From NCBI RefSeq assembly GCF_000003815.2, contig NC_049987.1, forward strand, positions 15,838,999-15,902,998: a stretch of 64,000 bases of DNA, read 5' to 3'. Shown here piece by piece: positions 42,352 through 54,174 of this stretch. The number at the start of each line of letters is the position of its first letter. The stretch's first letter is position 1. Origin of the DNA: Branchiostoma floridae. Taxonomy: Eukaryota; Chordata; Leptocardii; Amphioxiformes; Branchiostomatidae. The position numbers were made by a program, and so were the translations under genes. Below the pieces are notes generated by a model. It saw nothing but the letters and a program-made list of their open reading frames with translations. It had not been told where the DNA came from and did not search any database.

Positions 42352-42930
42352 TAGTGTGTGTTTGTACATGACGTATGTGTGTGTTTGCGCGCGTGTGTGT
42401 GTTTGTACATGTATTTGTGTGTTTGCGCGCGTGTGTGTGTTTGTACATGTATTTGTGTGTTTGCGCGCGGGAGTGTGTTTGTGTATGTGTGTACGTGTTT
42501 GCGCGCGCGTGTGTGCTTGTACATATATGTGTGTGTTTGCGCGCGTGTGTGTACATGTATGTGTGTGTTTGCGCGCGCGTGTGTTTGTACATGTTTGTGT
42601 GTGTTTGCGCGCGGGAGAGTGTTTGTGCATGTGTGTGCGTGTTTGCGCGCGCGTGTGTGGACATGTATGTGTGTGTTTGCGCGCGCGTTTGTTTGTACAT
42701 ATATGTGTGTGCTTGCGCGCGCGTTTGTTTGTACATATATTTGTGTGTTTACGCGCGCGTGTGTTTGTACATGTATGTGTGTGTTTGCGCGCGTGTGTGC
42801 TTGAACATGTATGTGTGTGCACGTGTTTGCGCGCGCGTGCGTGTTTGTACATGTATGTGTGTGTTTGCGCGAGTGTGTGTTTGTACATGTAAGTGTATGT
42901 TTACGCGCGAGCGCGTGTTTGTGTTTGTAT
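42352..42930. repeat. alternating purine-pyrimidine array of GCGCGC/GTGTGT units
   Basis: About 575 bp of variants of TTTGCGCGCGTGTGTTTG plus TACATGTATGTGTGTG, unit 30-50 bp. Nearly all of it alternates purine and pyrimidine. The long ORFs in several frames are by-products of the repeat. Confidence 0.95.
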
Positions 42931-43057
42931 GTTTTATTTTGGACTAGGACCAGGGGCTTTAGATAATCTTCTATTAGTTTTGAACTATTGTAAGTAAAGC
43001 AAGATTCAAATCAATATAGTTCTAAAAGTGTGAGATCTACTGGCGTAGAGGAAACTT

Positions 43058-43110
43058 ATTTGGCTCAGCGGCAGCTAGCAGCGTGTTACGTACCTAGTTC
43101 AATCCCAACT
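43058..43110 (+). ncRNA. possible tRNA-derived SINE head
   Basis: TGGCTCAGCGG at 43061-43071 fits a pol III A box and GTTCAATCC at 43097-43105 fits a B box, 26 bases apart. No full cloverleaf is apparent, so a SINE or tRNA relic is more likely than a tRNA gene. Confidence 0.3.
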
Positions 43111-43767
43111 CAAGCACGCCAAAGAACCCACCACACGTGCAATGGTGCGGTGTGCGATTTTATTGATGAAATATTTACTAAATATTGACATAATTCGATG
43201 CGAGTAACAAAAAGAGGCCCCTGCGGAAGCCGCATAAATGGTACCGTCCGAACAGCGTTCGGTCGAACGGTCGAACCTCCGAAATGTGAAATGGCGGGAA
43301 AACGACAGCGGCGCTAGCAGTGGTTCTGAAGGACCGTTACTGTCACATGTACGGGCTTCGTACCCGGTGACAACAGTACTTTTGCTGACAATATAGGTAA
43401 ATTTGCATTTACAATCACTTTTCAAAGAAATGTATTGATAGCTATTTGATTTAGTGATAAAGGGATTTCCTCAAGAGCTGATTATTGTCCACAAATGAGA
43501 AAAACATCTCGTTTTTACCTATTTTGACCCAAAAAGTTACCATGAATTAACATACAACAAAATAGCGACGGACAAAGTCAATCTACATGAGGTAATCTGT
43601 CATCCTGTGTCCAGAACGTTGTCTCCACCGAGGACAGGGCGCATGAAATAAACCTAATATTTTCAACCAAAATGTGTGTTTTTAACCCTCAAAATCCATC
43701 ATATCAACATAATATGCCCGGTGTTTTTATTCATTCAATTAACACTAGCACCCTGTGAATTTTTTTG

Positions 43768-43795
43768 CATTTTGCCGCCTTAGCGGCAAAATGCT
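43768..43795. other. perfect hairpin
   Basis: GCATTTTGCCGC, loop CTTA, GCGGCAAAATGC. It is followed by a degenerate GATGGAGTGATG/GTTGAGATG microsatellite (43815-43865). Confidence 0.85.
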
Positions 43796-44149
43796 CTGAG
43801 ACCAGAATAGTCGCCGTTGTGATGGAGTGATGGAGTGATGTTGTGATGTTGAGATGTTGAGATGAACGGACCTGTTCAAAATCCGCACTGCATATGTATA
43901 CAACTTAAAAGCTCTGTCGTGAGTCATTGTCTGTGGTCCGTAATGGGGCCTGATATTTGATTAGATTAAATGAATGAAGTATGATATTCCTAAGATTGAT
44001 GCTGCATATAATCAAATTATTGCTCTTACATTTTAACGTTGTATTACCAATTCATAAAGATGAAATGTTTTCCAAATAAATCGTGTATATAACTATATAT
44101 ATATATAACAGTTACATATAGCCTATCCCAGATTCCTTTGCGACTTAGT

Positions 44150-46650
44150 TAATATTCATTAGTAGGGTTTCCAGTCGCAACGCACATGCGTGCGGCGGTG
44201 GGTTCCTGTAAAAACCGGGGCCCCGCGGGGCCACGGGGTACCCCGCGGGGTGCCCCGCGGGGTACCCCGCGGGGCCCCCGTTGTACAATAAACGCTGATA
44301 AACGCTGTAACGACATTAATTAGCTTCGGCTTAGCTTAGCGGCGCTGGGATCTGGATCTGGAGTGACTTCGCGTTTGCGGGGCTGCACTCCTGCCGTGAC
44401 CAAGTTCTAACCGTTACGATTTTCCCCCCAGACATCTGCTTGGAGATTAGCAACGTGCGGCTGATATCAATGTATTTTGATTATCACACAATGATTACAC
44501 AATGATTATTATATCAATGTATCAATGTATCACGCGTCAGTGACCCGTCAAAGACGCGTCAATGACGCGTCAGGGACCTATTTCTGACGAGTCAGCGTTG
44601 CCAGTTTCTGACTAGCCAGGGAGTCAGGGTTTCAAAGATGACGCTGACTAAAATAACGCACCATTCATATGCAGCGGGCGGCAACATGAGTCGGAAGTGG
44701 GAGGAGCACACAGTGCCTCACACAGGGCAGGCAACTCTGGCTTCCCACGGCTGCATGTATCATGTTACGCGAAGCTAATCATGCCAAAATGAATTGCGCA
44801 ATCGGGGGGCGGTACGGATTCAGACTCAATGCACACATGTACCGTATTTTCTGTTATTCATTACGCACTTTTCTAACTTTTCATGTTCCGTGCAGATGTC
44901 CGAGGTCGACCTCAAGGTCGGGGTGCGTAACCCAATACAGGTTAGGATGCCGAAAAATTGGAGTGGATCGCAAACCAGCACCGAAAGTCAGCGGCATAAC
45001 CAACATGTGGAGCTTTGAACAACGCCGATAGATGGGCAGTTTTGTCATGATACCACACTATCTGGGGGTAGACTTTAGAGTCTTATAATAATAAGAGTTA
45101 GACAATTCAATAAATGAATACATTTTGTCTATCACGTTAAATATGTTACGCAATATATATTGAATATATGGAGATACACGTAACGTTAGATTTAGCGGGG
45201 TAATTTTACGTGGGATGAGACCGACTGTCTTATCTTATTAATTTCTCGCCACCCCCACTGCAAGATCAACCTGGCGGAACGCTTCACCAGTATTAAAGCC
45301 CTCGTCCGTCGGAAGGAACCCCAAAATCGAAGTCAGCCGAAACTTACCAAAAATTTCTATGCACAGAATATAAAATTTAAACCGATAGATTGTCATACGC
45401 CACACGCTCGTTGTTGTTGACGCCGTAACAGTTTACGATACAGCATGTTCGTGCACTTCCGCGTCGGAAATACCCGACGGAATCTAATTATACCGCCTTG
45501 AAAAAAATATGATTCAACAATGCATAACGTATTTCGTACTTTTGGAACGAAAACTTAATTGTATAGAGATCTAACAAAATATACTCAGTAAAAAACAGCG
45601 TTGTTTCGGACGAGCGACCAGAATTTCTGAATGAAGCCACTTGAAAGCGGGACATTTTGACGGCACGTGAGTTATATCTCTTGACTGATAGCGGTTGCCA
45701 TGGAGACGACATAATATACCCTTGATTTCTATGCTGTGCGTGGGAAAGTGGTGCAAGCAGTGGAGGCACAGACTTCAATAGGGGATTACGGGGATATCTT
45801 AGTGCCTTAGTGTTTGCATAAATCGCCTTGCACGCCAGCCTCTCCCGCCAAAACCGCAGTGGCCGACGGGATATATTGTGAATATTCTAACAATGGCCGC
45901 CCAGTCTAGGTGCCGATTTTTGTCCACAAGGGCAAAATTCCCACAGGATATACGGATATTTACCAGACACAAGTTGTAGATATGACGGTAAAAAGTTCGT
46001 ACGTTCAATAACGTTGTTCATTTAGCAGCACTCGCTATGAGTTCTGTAGCGTTATTGTACCAATAAAACAGGTTAAAGCTCTTCCCTCCCTCTGCAAGAA
46101 AGGGTCAGGTCCAGGACGCAGGAACCATGGACTCGGCAACGACGCAACGTGCGGCTGATATCAATGTATTACACAATGATTATTATATTAATGATTAATA
46201 TCAATGTATTTTGATTATCCTGCTGAGAAATGCTGGTGGGAAATCATGGTGAGAAATCCAAAACTAGTTGTTGTTTTTTTTTCAAGTCACTCCGCAAACG
46301 GGGCCCCGTACGGGGCCCCGACGGGGCCCCGTCGCGGCCCCGCGGGGCCCCGCGGGGCCCCGGTTTTTACAGGAACCCTGCGGCGGTGGTGTTTTCCGTG
46401 CGTGTAGCGATTTTCGATTGATCGCCGTGTAAAATTGAGAAAGGCCTAGAACTTCAAACTTACCAGAATTGTAGTATATAGTATGGAGGCCCTGGCAATG
46501 TAAAAATTTTAAGCAGGGGATAAAAGATTGTTGAGATATGGCCTTCGGGAAAATGCCTCGCGAGACGGGAAAGTCACTTCCGCGTTTACGTGTTCGAGCG
46601 CTCTGCGGGCATTGCGTTGCGTCAGCCTGATTTGCATCTCAGCCTTATTT
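44150..46650 (+). repeat. interspersed repeat C, interrupted by a transposon
   Basis: 44150-44199 plus 46379-46650 together match 48545-48820: GTAGGGTTTCCAG, then GATTGATCGCC, CTTACCAGA-TTGTAGTAT, CAATGTAAAA, AAGCAGGGG and GTCAGCCTGATTTGCA in the same order. The 2.18 kb between the two parts is the transposon at 44200-46378. Confidence 0.8.
44200..46378. mobile_element. 2.18 kb non-autonomous transposon with GC-rich inverted ends and 9-bp duplication
   Basis: Left end GGGTTCCTGTAAAAACCGGG and right end its reverse complement, flanked on both sides by TGCGGCGGT (44191-44199 and 46379-46387). A perfect 9-bp target duplication is typical of MULE-type elements. Just inside each end is a GGGGCCCC/CCGCGG palindrome array. 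The block ACGTGCGGCTGATATCAATG occurs as a direct repeat near 44453 and 46149. TGACGCGTCA-type motifs cluster at 44535-44575. No transposase is found. Confidence 0.85.
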
Positions 46651-46959
46651 GGAAGCAACCCATATATGGTAGGATTGGATAGACAAGAAAACAAGCTACA
46701 ATTTGGTACGTGAACTTTCTTGTACCGCAATTTTAAGGTGGTTTACCTCCAGTTTGCAAATTTAGATGGCATTTTTCACCATCGATGTCTTATTTTTTCA
46801 AAAAGTTGCATCCATGTGTGTAACAAGCGGTTTCTAAGCTTTAAAATGATGTATAACATGTGTAGGTTTGTTGTGAGTTAGCGATGTGAATGTTCAACAT
46901 GTGCTACTCGCTCCGTGTGGTGTGCCGAGTCCGGGCCGTGAGTTACGGCCGTAGGACCC

Positions 46960-47015
46960 TGCATATAAATTTAGTTAGGCCAAGGAGGTTAAAGAAACCT
47001 CCTTGGTTAGGCGGG
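46960..47015. other. small perfect hairpin
   Basis: CCAAGGAGGTT, loop AAAG, then AACCTCCTTGG, near 46980-47006. Confidence 0.7.
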
Positions 47016-47735
47016 TCCATAATTATCAAAATATTCTCGTTTCCATGTAAATAATTAGCGTATTGATATTCATTAAATTGTATACAGATAGCCTTTATAA
47101 GTGTAGATACATTGTATGTTCGGACACGTTTGTTTCAGGTTTGAGACGCAAAACTTTTGTTTTCTTTGTCACCAACTTCATGAAAGGAAACATCATTTGT
47201 AAATGTGTCCAACGTGAGCATATTTACGTTGAGATGATCACTGAAGTTCAATTTTTACCTTGTAAGATCCAAAAAATCAATAACATAGCAAGTTGTGTTT
47301 GTTGTTGAATGTGATATCAAGGGCATAGAGGTTTTTGCTGATATTTCCAATGTTAAAAGTTTTCAGATTTGCAAGATGCTGCATTGGGAATAGCACCTGG
47401 AACATCATAGAAGAAATTGAGATGGCACAGAGGGAGAATTACAATGTATCAACCATTCAAAGCTGTGCAGCTTAGAAGAGGAGCTACCAAGTCTTTTCAA
47501 ACATATGTTGTAATGTCAAAGAATTATCAATTGTTCAATAAACTTGAATAAACCAGTTACAAAGTCAGGTGGTCATGGTTCATAGGTAATATCTTTATAT
47601 ACTTTTGGTCATCAGATGTCGTAAAAGTAGTATTTCCTGGTGAAATGTGATAGTTTTGATGGCAAATTTAGAATTAGCATGTGCCAAAACCCTTTAGTAG
47701 TAAGGTATGCTGATATTCAATGCTTATGGTCAGAC
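47015..47735. other. no supported gene
   Basis: AT-rich sequence with one 81-codon ORF (47063-47308) that has no recognisable domain. Confidence 0.4.
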
Positions 47736-48000
47736 TGTGAAAGGGAATAACTCAAGAAGGGGTTGACAGATCATCATGATTATTGGTATGTAGATAGATT
47801 AAGTGATGCTTCGTGTAATTAAATATTAATTATGCAAATCAGAAGCTAATTTGCATAATTGATGTGGAAATTATCTAAACTATTTCTATTCTGTTATATT
47901 AAACATGTGATATTTGTCACTGAGATAGAGAAGAATGTTGATAGGTAATTTTTTATGTGGACTTATATAAGTGACAGGTGCCGATGACCTTTGACCTTTT
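47735..48000 (+). repeat. partial family B repeat
   Basis: ACAGATCATCATGATTATTGGTATGTAGATAG and ATTATGCAAATCAGAAGCTAATTTGCATAATTGATG parallel 9340-9440. Confidence 0.7.
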
Positions 48001-48544
48001 GAGATATGTTACAAATTAGTATTTTTGATTACACATAATCTCGTAACCATGTCTCTAGAATGTCTGCAATAAACTGTGTTAAGAGAATCTACTACATATT
48101 TCCAATATCTGAAATATCTTAGTTATAGGATGAACAGTTTATTGATTATCGCTCTTCAAAAAGGGGTCATCTGGAAATAATTGGCCACTTTTCCAGCTGT
48201 GCCATGCTGAAAAAACTTAATTTTCAGCAGGTTGACCTCACCTGTAGTGAAAGAAAAAGGCAAATAAACACCTTATCTTTACTTGATTGCTACAAAATAC
48301 TACTTGGACTGTGCAGAAAAGAACTTTTGAGTGGCACAATGTTTTTACTTTCTTAATTATTGCTAATTAGAAATGCGATTTTCACACCTGGCGCCACACC
48401 TGCGGACACCGCCCAGCAACTTTAAAGGGCCATATCTCTGGAACGGAAGGTCCGATTTTTGTTCTGTATTTTCATAAATCAACACCCTCTATTAGGGAAC
48501 ACAAATGTTCTGATTCCCCTGGGTACAAAACAATTTCGACTGGA

Positions 48545-48820
48545 AACCCTATCATTAGTAGGATTTCCAGTGCGAAAATGGAAATTGCCACGATTTTTCA
48601 TTGATCGCCCTGTATTATCGAAAAAGAACTGGACCTTCTAACTTACCAGATTTGTAGTATGTACTATGGAGACCGTGACAATGTAAAATGTTAAAGCAGG
48701 GGTAAACGATTGCTGAGATATCATTTTCTGAAAAGTGCGCTATGATGCAGAGAAGTGACTTCCGGGTTCAGGGGTCACTACACAAATACCTCTGACGTCA
48801 GCCTGATTTGCAGAGCTACG
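48545..48820 (+). repeat. interspersed repeat C, uninterrupted copy
   Basis: The counterpart of 44150-44199 plus 46379-46650, without the transposon; it shows the state of the family before that insertion. Confidence 0.8.
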
Positions 48821-48829
48821 GTCCGGGAT

Positions 48830-49990
48830 CGAGTCCAGGGGAGGGTGATTTTAAATTGTTCTTGTTTCCTTTTTACATCCATTTAATATAAACAATAGTT
48901 TCAGCACATTCCAATAACTAGAAAAAAAAAAACGTGTACACACGCAAACCTTGGCAAAATGCCAGCTTTTTTAAAGCACTTGTTTGCAATACGATCATGC
49001 TATGGAATTTTACGAGCATATAACGTTACCCATTTTACCTTTTTTTTTGTCTACGGCAGTGTCACATGCGGTAATTATAATTGACCGGAGCTCCCTCCCA
49101 AACGACCTTGAGGCCAAGAGACTATGCTTGTAGGTAGGTAGGTATGCACGCCACTGTTGTCGTTTGTGTGCTAAAGAATGTAAGTTGTGTCAGGAACGCT
49201 GGCAGTTTCCGATCGAGGTGAGATTAGCAAACTCTCCCATCCTAGCCGGAGCGGTGTCGCGACAGAAGGTCGGTCACTGCACTTTAATACAGCGGTCACT
49301 GCACTTATTGTAGGCACTGCACTTACAGCGGTACAGTTGAAGCATAACTGACGCTGCTGGGTGATCGTAGATAAGGAAAGTGTCAAATAGCTCGTTTATT
49401 AAGACTCTCCTAGAATGTATTCAAATGAGTGAGACAGTGTCTTGTCACTCTTGTGATAAGGTGTTCATTAGTGTGACGCAGCCTCTTTGTATAGAGATCA
49501 GGACTTTTTAGACAGACAAGAAATATTGAGGTCTTTACAGTCTTTTTTTTTTTCACGCATAAAATTATAACACTTTTGTGGAAATTTTGTTCGCTGTTGT
49601 CACTATTGATGTGCATTTAAATCTGAGGCTACTTGAGTAAGTGACCAGTTAGCTCATATTCCAGCAATAACACATGTAGCAGAGGCTAAATAGCACCCGG
49701 TATTTAAAAGTCTTCCAAAGGTAAGCTTTAATCTATATCAAAACAATTTTATTATTCCTTCTGGGTAGGTAGAAAGTGAAGGCGAATCTACAAGGGAGTA
49801 CAATTGTACATTCGTATCTTAGGGTCATTAACAGGCGTATAAAAATATCACAGTGCGAATTACATCTATAGTACTGATGAGGCTACATTAACTATTCATT
49901 TATTACTTAAAGCACACTAATTGATTTGAGGAATTGAAAAAAGGTTGCATGTACCTTGACACTCGCCTGATTCTCATCCTATTTTGCTTA
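48830..49990. other. no supported gene
   Basis: Short ORFs only. GCGGTCACTGCACTT recurs near 49290-49330 as a small local duplication. Confidence 0.4.
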
Positions 49991-50002
49991 CTTGGGTCCT
50001 TA

Positions 50003-50248
50003 AGGCCCCCTCTCACTTGACGTGCGGCACACTTGCGGCATTGCTGCGTTCGGAAGATGCTCAACGAATTTCAGAGATAAAGAACGAATTTTCTTACTTG
50101 TTGTGTATTTTGTGGTCTTCTATGTCACACTTTTACGTATTGCGCAATATCTGAATTATAACAAATCGGAGAAAATAACAAAACAGTACCGCAGTGAACG
50201 AACGCAGCAATGCCGCAAGCGTGCCGCACGTCAAGTGAGAGGGGGCCT
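50003..50248. mobile_element. 246-bp Harbinger-type MITE
   Basis: About 50-bp terminal inverted repeats begin AGGCCCCCTCTCACTTGACG and are almost perfect, flanked by TTA at 50000-50002 and 50249-50251. The 3-bp TWA duplication is typical of PIF/Harbinger. Confidence 0.92.
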
Positions 50249-50559
50249 TTACACTTACAGTCTTCCTGTTTGATTAAGCAAGGATGAAACACTGATATTT
50301 ACAAGGAAACAAATTCCATACTCTGCTGAAAAGCAGGAACAACACTTTTGGTTGGTTAAAAGCAGCAGCGTTGTGATTTGTACATCATACATCAACGAAT
50401 GTGTTTTATATTTGTCATGGGGTAGCATGGAGTTTTGAGTCATCTTGTCGGCCCCCTGATATCTCCGTATATATATAGAGAGAAACGAGTATTTGAAGGG
50501 AGGAAAGAATTGTTCTTCTACAATTAACACTACTGGTAATGTTTGTCTTTGTCGACGCA

Positions 50560-50965
50560 AGCCGTTACTGTGTACAGGTACAAAACCGTTTTTTTCTTAT
50601 TGAACCGGTCCGGAAAAATCGGACCTGACAAAATTTGGTGGACCGGATGTTGGACCTATTGGAAAATGAATAGATTATATGATTTGGGGGCTTACCGGTC
50701 GAAGAAAATAACAAGAGCGAAGTTTATATATCTTAGTCGTTTCTACCAAGGTTTACAGCTAACCGTTTAGACGCCAGTTGGAGTCGAATACTCCACAAAC
50801 AGATTTCTTCCTAGTGAAATGGACCATTGTTTTGAATTCTGTCCATACACATATTTTCACATACTGAATCAGGTCCAGGTTCAGGGTTGGACCTGGAACT
50901 GATCGTCTGGACCTGAACCGGACCTGGAACTAAAGTTTCTGTACCGGTACCAAGCCCTAGTAAAT
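50560..50965 (+). repeat. family A internal fragment, diverged
   Basis: Same order as 5310-5730: AAAACCGTTTTTTTCTT, GGGGGCTTACCGG, CAGATT-CTT, CCATTGTTTTGA, AGGTCCAGGTTCAGG, CTGTACCGGTACC. Element ends are not seen. Confidence 0.7.
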
Positions 50966-51200
50966 AAAATTGGAACGGTGCCAAGCTCTCTCCTGTTATA
51001 TCATAATTCTTACAATGACACTTGCATCGAAGGTCAACAGCCGATACTCAACATGCAATAAAGGAAACCACCTATGGCAACCTTAGTGAATTTTAAAACC
51101 TCGCCCCGGCAAATTTACTATTCTACTTGAGAGCGCCGTCCTCGTGAATCGAGGGCGTGGGTAAGAAAATAAATATCTCATGGTACAGCTTGCCTTTCAG

Positions 51201-51267
51201 GAAACAGTTAGTGTCTTCCAGCTGATTCCAAGCTCCTTCTGTCGGGCTAAGCACTGTATGAATCATG
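51201..51267 (+). CDS. SPTLC-like first coding exon: ATG is its last codon
   Basis: A stop (TGA) lies six bases before ATG 51265-51267, which is directly followed by the donor GTGAGT. The next exon starts in phase 0 with VGCKSPQDYE, so translation would begin M-VGCK. The exon start at 51201 follows TGCCTTTCAG; it could also be a transcription start further left. Confidence 0.5.
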
Positions 51268-51322
51268 GTGAGTATCATTAAGGTAGTCAAAACTTTCTCT
51301 TACATGACTCACACATATACCT

Positions 51323-51546
51323 GCTTTCCATTAGGACGGCGCTCACGCCGCGCTCTTTCTGCGACCTAAAGTTTTACAGATCGCTCAACTAATTGTATAG
51401 ATAAGAAACTTTTTTTTTTTTACTCTTTGTGTGTTTTTTTGTCCTCTCAGTCATACCTTTACATGTTGTATGATACACCAAAAAAGTTACACATATCCTA
51501 TTTAGGTCACAGTGAGAGCGCATCGCGATCGCCGTCTAGTGGAGAC
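51323..51546. mobile_element. MITE, first of an adjacent pair
   Basis: Ends CCATTAGGACGGCG...GCGACCTAAA and TTTAGGTC...CGCCGTCTAGTGG are inverted. It abuts a second related copy in the intron of the SPTLC-like gene. Confidence 0.75.
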
Positions 51547-51791
51547 CCCCCTTTCCACTAGGACGGCGCACTCGCTGCGCTCTTTCTGCGACCTAAAATT
51601 TGACAGATTGCTCAACGAATTGTATGGAAAAGAAAACGCATCTTTCTACGATGTTTGTGTTTTGTCGTCGTTGTAGTTACACATTTACATTTTGTATGAT
51701 ATACCTTTATTAAAATTGGAACGTTGCAAACACACACGTTTTAGGTCGCAGAGAGAGCGCAGCGAGATTGTTGCCTAGTTGAAAGGGGGCC
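51547..51791. mobile_element. MITE, second of an adjacent pair
   Basis: Terminal inverted repeats of about 50 bp (CCCCCTTTCCACTAGG...GCGCTCTTTCTGCGACCTAAAA and the complement ending AAAGGGGGCC). Same family as the first copy. Confidence 0.85.
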
Positions 51792-51958
51792 TTAGACATG
51801 ACAATACCTTACCTACTTTTCAGCGATATTTGCACAATACTTGGGGAATTACAGGGTAGAGTTCGTGTGAAGTCAGACTGGGTTTGTTTGGTCAAAGCAT
51901 GAAATGTTCCGAAACAAAATTTTTCTCCTTAATGTATTTTACTATAAGAGAGATTATT

Positions 51959-52220
51959 ACCTTCGCCGAGAAGGTTATGTTTTGGGTAGCGTGTGTATGT
52001 ATGTATGTATGTATGTTTGTAGAAGACCAGGATAATTTGAAAACGCCGGGATGAATTGTATTAATATTTGGTATGTGGGTAGGTCTTGATAAGACCTGGA
52101 AACGATTAGATTTTGGGCCCCCTAGCGGCCTGTTAAGATACTGCAACGGAACTTTCGAGTTTGATATTTCGAGTTCGAGAATTATTTGGCGAAGGTATGG
52201 GGTCGTCGAACTCTAGTTTC
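51959..52220 (+). repeat. compact, complete family B copy
   Basis: ACCTTCGCCGAGAAGGTTAT to TTTGGCGAAGGTATGGGGTC plus AACTCTAGTTT. It holds the (TATG)n tract, the TTTGGTATGTGGGTAGG block and the GGGCCCCCTAGCGGCC box but lacks the octamer units. It defines the minimal form of the family. Confidence 0.85.
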
Positions 52221-52865
52221 AATAGCATTAAGTCTGTTATTGTTATATTGTATTGTTGTAAAAAGTTCTTTTTCAAAGCTGGCAAAATTTATAACGTAGG
52301 GAAGATATATAGCACAGTTGGTGCACAACATGGCCATTCTCATATCTTTTGTATGAATTGTTTTGTTGATGTAACAAAAAAAATAAAATGTAACAACATA
52401 TAAAAATACCCCTCGTGCATCAATGACCCAAAAGATGTGCATTCATCAACAACAAAAGTGAAAATAAAATAATACTTAGTAATAGTTAATAATGCTATCT
52501 GTTTGAACCACGTTAAATTGTTCCAATGTTAGAAGAATTTTGGGTGTAAAGTGTGCAAAAATTGTAGTATTTGTGGAGAATTGATGAATATTATTCTATG
52601 CAATTAAAATGTGGTGATATTTGCTCTGGCTTTGAATTTAAAATCAGAGCGTCTATTCTCTTGCTATGTATGTTTTACCTTTATCACAATCACCAGTTGA
52701 CTTAAGGTTCTTCAACTTAACAGTGTATTACTTTAATGATCCGTAGCACAATGAAGTATACTTTTACATGCAAACCATCTTACCCTACAAGTAGCAGCTG
52801 GTGTAGCTGTTGGGTTTGTGTCGGTGTTATTTCATGCACGGATGTCTTTCCCTGTATCACTTTAG

Positions 52866-53030
52866 GTTGGTTGTAAGTCCCCTCAAGACTATGAGTCAGC
52901 ACCTTTCCTGGCAGCTTGTTGGACGTACATCAGCCTCGCTAATCTCATCATGTTCGGCTATCTGAGAGATTTTCTTCGGAGGATCGGACTGGACAAAAAT
53001 CAGTCTGCCACGGAGAGAAATAAGATGAAG
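52866..53030 (+). CDS. SPTLC-like exon: transmembrane segment
   Basis: 55 codons, phase 0-0. Encodes APFLAACWTYISLANLIMFG, YLRDFLRRIG and ATERNKMK, matching the region before FVPLY in the family. Confidence 0.9.
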
Positions 53031-53420
53031 GTCAGAAAAAAAATTCACACAGACTCATTTCATCCAAAATACTGATACATATCTTGCTATCTGTTTTAAA
53101 TCGGCATAATTATTTAATCTGAATTATTTGATCTGTAATACTAAACTTCGAATACCTCATACCTCCAAGAAATGTATCTTCTGCAAATAACTTACATATG
53201 TACGTGATTTATATATGATGACCTTCATCTGACTGAGACAAGTCACAAGTATTAAGTTTCTATCAACTATTATCAAGTGGTTTCCTAATTTTTGTAATGA
53301 TCATGCAATCAGTCAGTTTTTGACTAACACGCAACAGTAATAATAGGTAGGCAATTCTCATTATTTACTGCTAAAAGTGTTCACTTTTCTGCATGCTTGT
53401 TTTGTGCATGTTTTCCGCAG

Positions 53421-53575
53421 GGATTTGTTCCTTTATACACGTCATTTGAGGGGTTCTTCAGTAGGAATATCTTCAAGCGCGCCATCCACGGTGCCGGCAA
53501 ACCGATCTGCAGCCCTCCCACGGTAGAGGTGGACGTGTTGGAAAGGACCAGTGACGATGAGAATTGGCACTTCAG
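53421..53575 (+). CDS. SPTLC-like exon: FVPLY region
   Basis: Acceptor TTTTCCGCAG, donor AG|GTTCGA, phase 0 to 2. Encodes FVPLYTSFEGFFSRNIFKRA, KPICSPP and DENWHF. Confidence 0.93.
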
Positions 53576-53709
53576 GTTCGATACGAGAAAATTATTTGTT
53601 GTTTTGCAACTGCATTAATCTTTTAAAACATCTTTTAAAGTTTTCATGAGCGTATGTTTTCTATCATGCTTTTAGAATAGCCACATATGAGATTCTTCTT
53701 TCCCTCCAG

Positions 53710-53855
53710 ATTGACAGGAAAGAAGAGGCGATGTATCAACCTTGCCTCCTATAACTACTTGGGGTTTGCGGAAAAGGATGGCCCTTGTGTACACGCCACA
53801 GCCCAGGCCTTGCAGCAGTACGGTGTAGGCGTCTGTAGCAGTCGACAGGAACTTG
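53710..53855 (+). CDS. SPTLC-like exon: SYNYLGF and GVGVCSSRQELG
   Basis: Acceptor TCCCTCCAG, donor G|GTAAGT. The split Arg codon is completed with the previous exon. This is the start of the aminotransferase-like fold. Confidence 0.95.
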
Positions 53856-54174
53856 GTAAGTTCCTTCAAAGGAGGCACCTAATAAGCGGACACCTTTAGA
53901 TTATTGAAAAAATGTGTGAAGACGAGAATGAATACTTGTTTCTGTGGGAGCAATAGGTACAGTAGTGAATCTGAGCCATGTGTTTTCGTACAGTACATCC
54001 TACAACTCCTGGGAGACTAAAATTGACAGCTTACTCTAAACAGATCCGTCACTTTGCTGTCAACGAAAAAGACTAGGAAAAAAATTTAAAGCCACCTGCG
54101 AAGCTGTTGATGATCATAATTTGTTACAGTTTCGGTGCCAGAGTCACTTAATAAATGTGCTTTTACAACTACAG

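Noticed and set aside
42305-42947. Several 140-190 codon Cys/Val- or His/Thr-rich ORFs
   Set aside because: They are by-products of the GCGCGC/GTGTGT array, open on both strands at once.
45488-46008. 96- and 69-codon minus-strand ORFs as genes
   Set aside because: They lie inside the 2.18 kb MULE-like element, show no transposase motif and have no expression signals.
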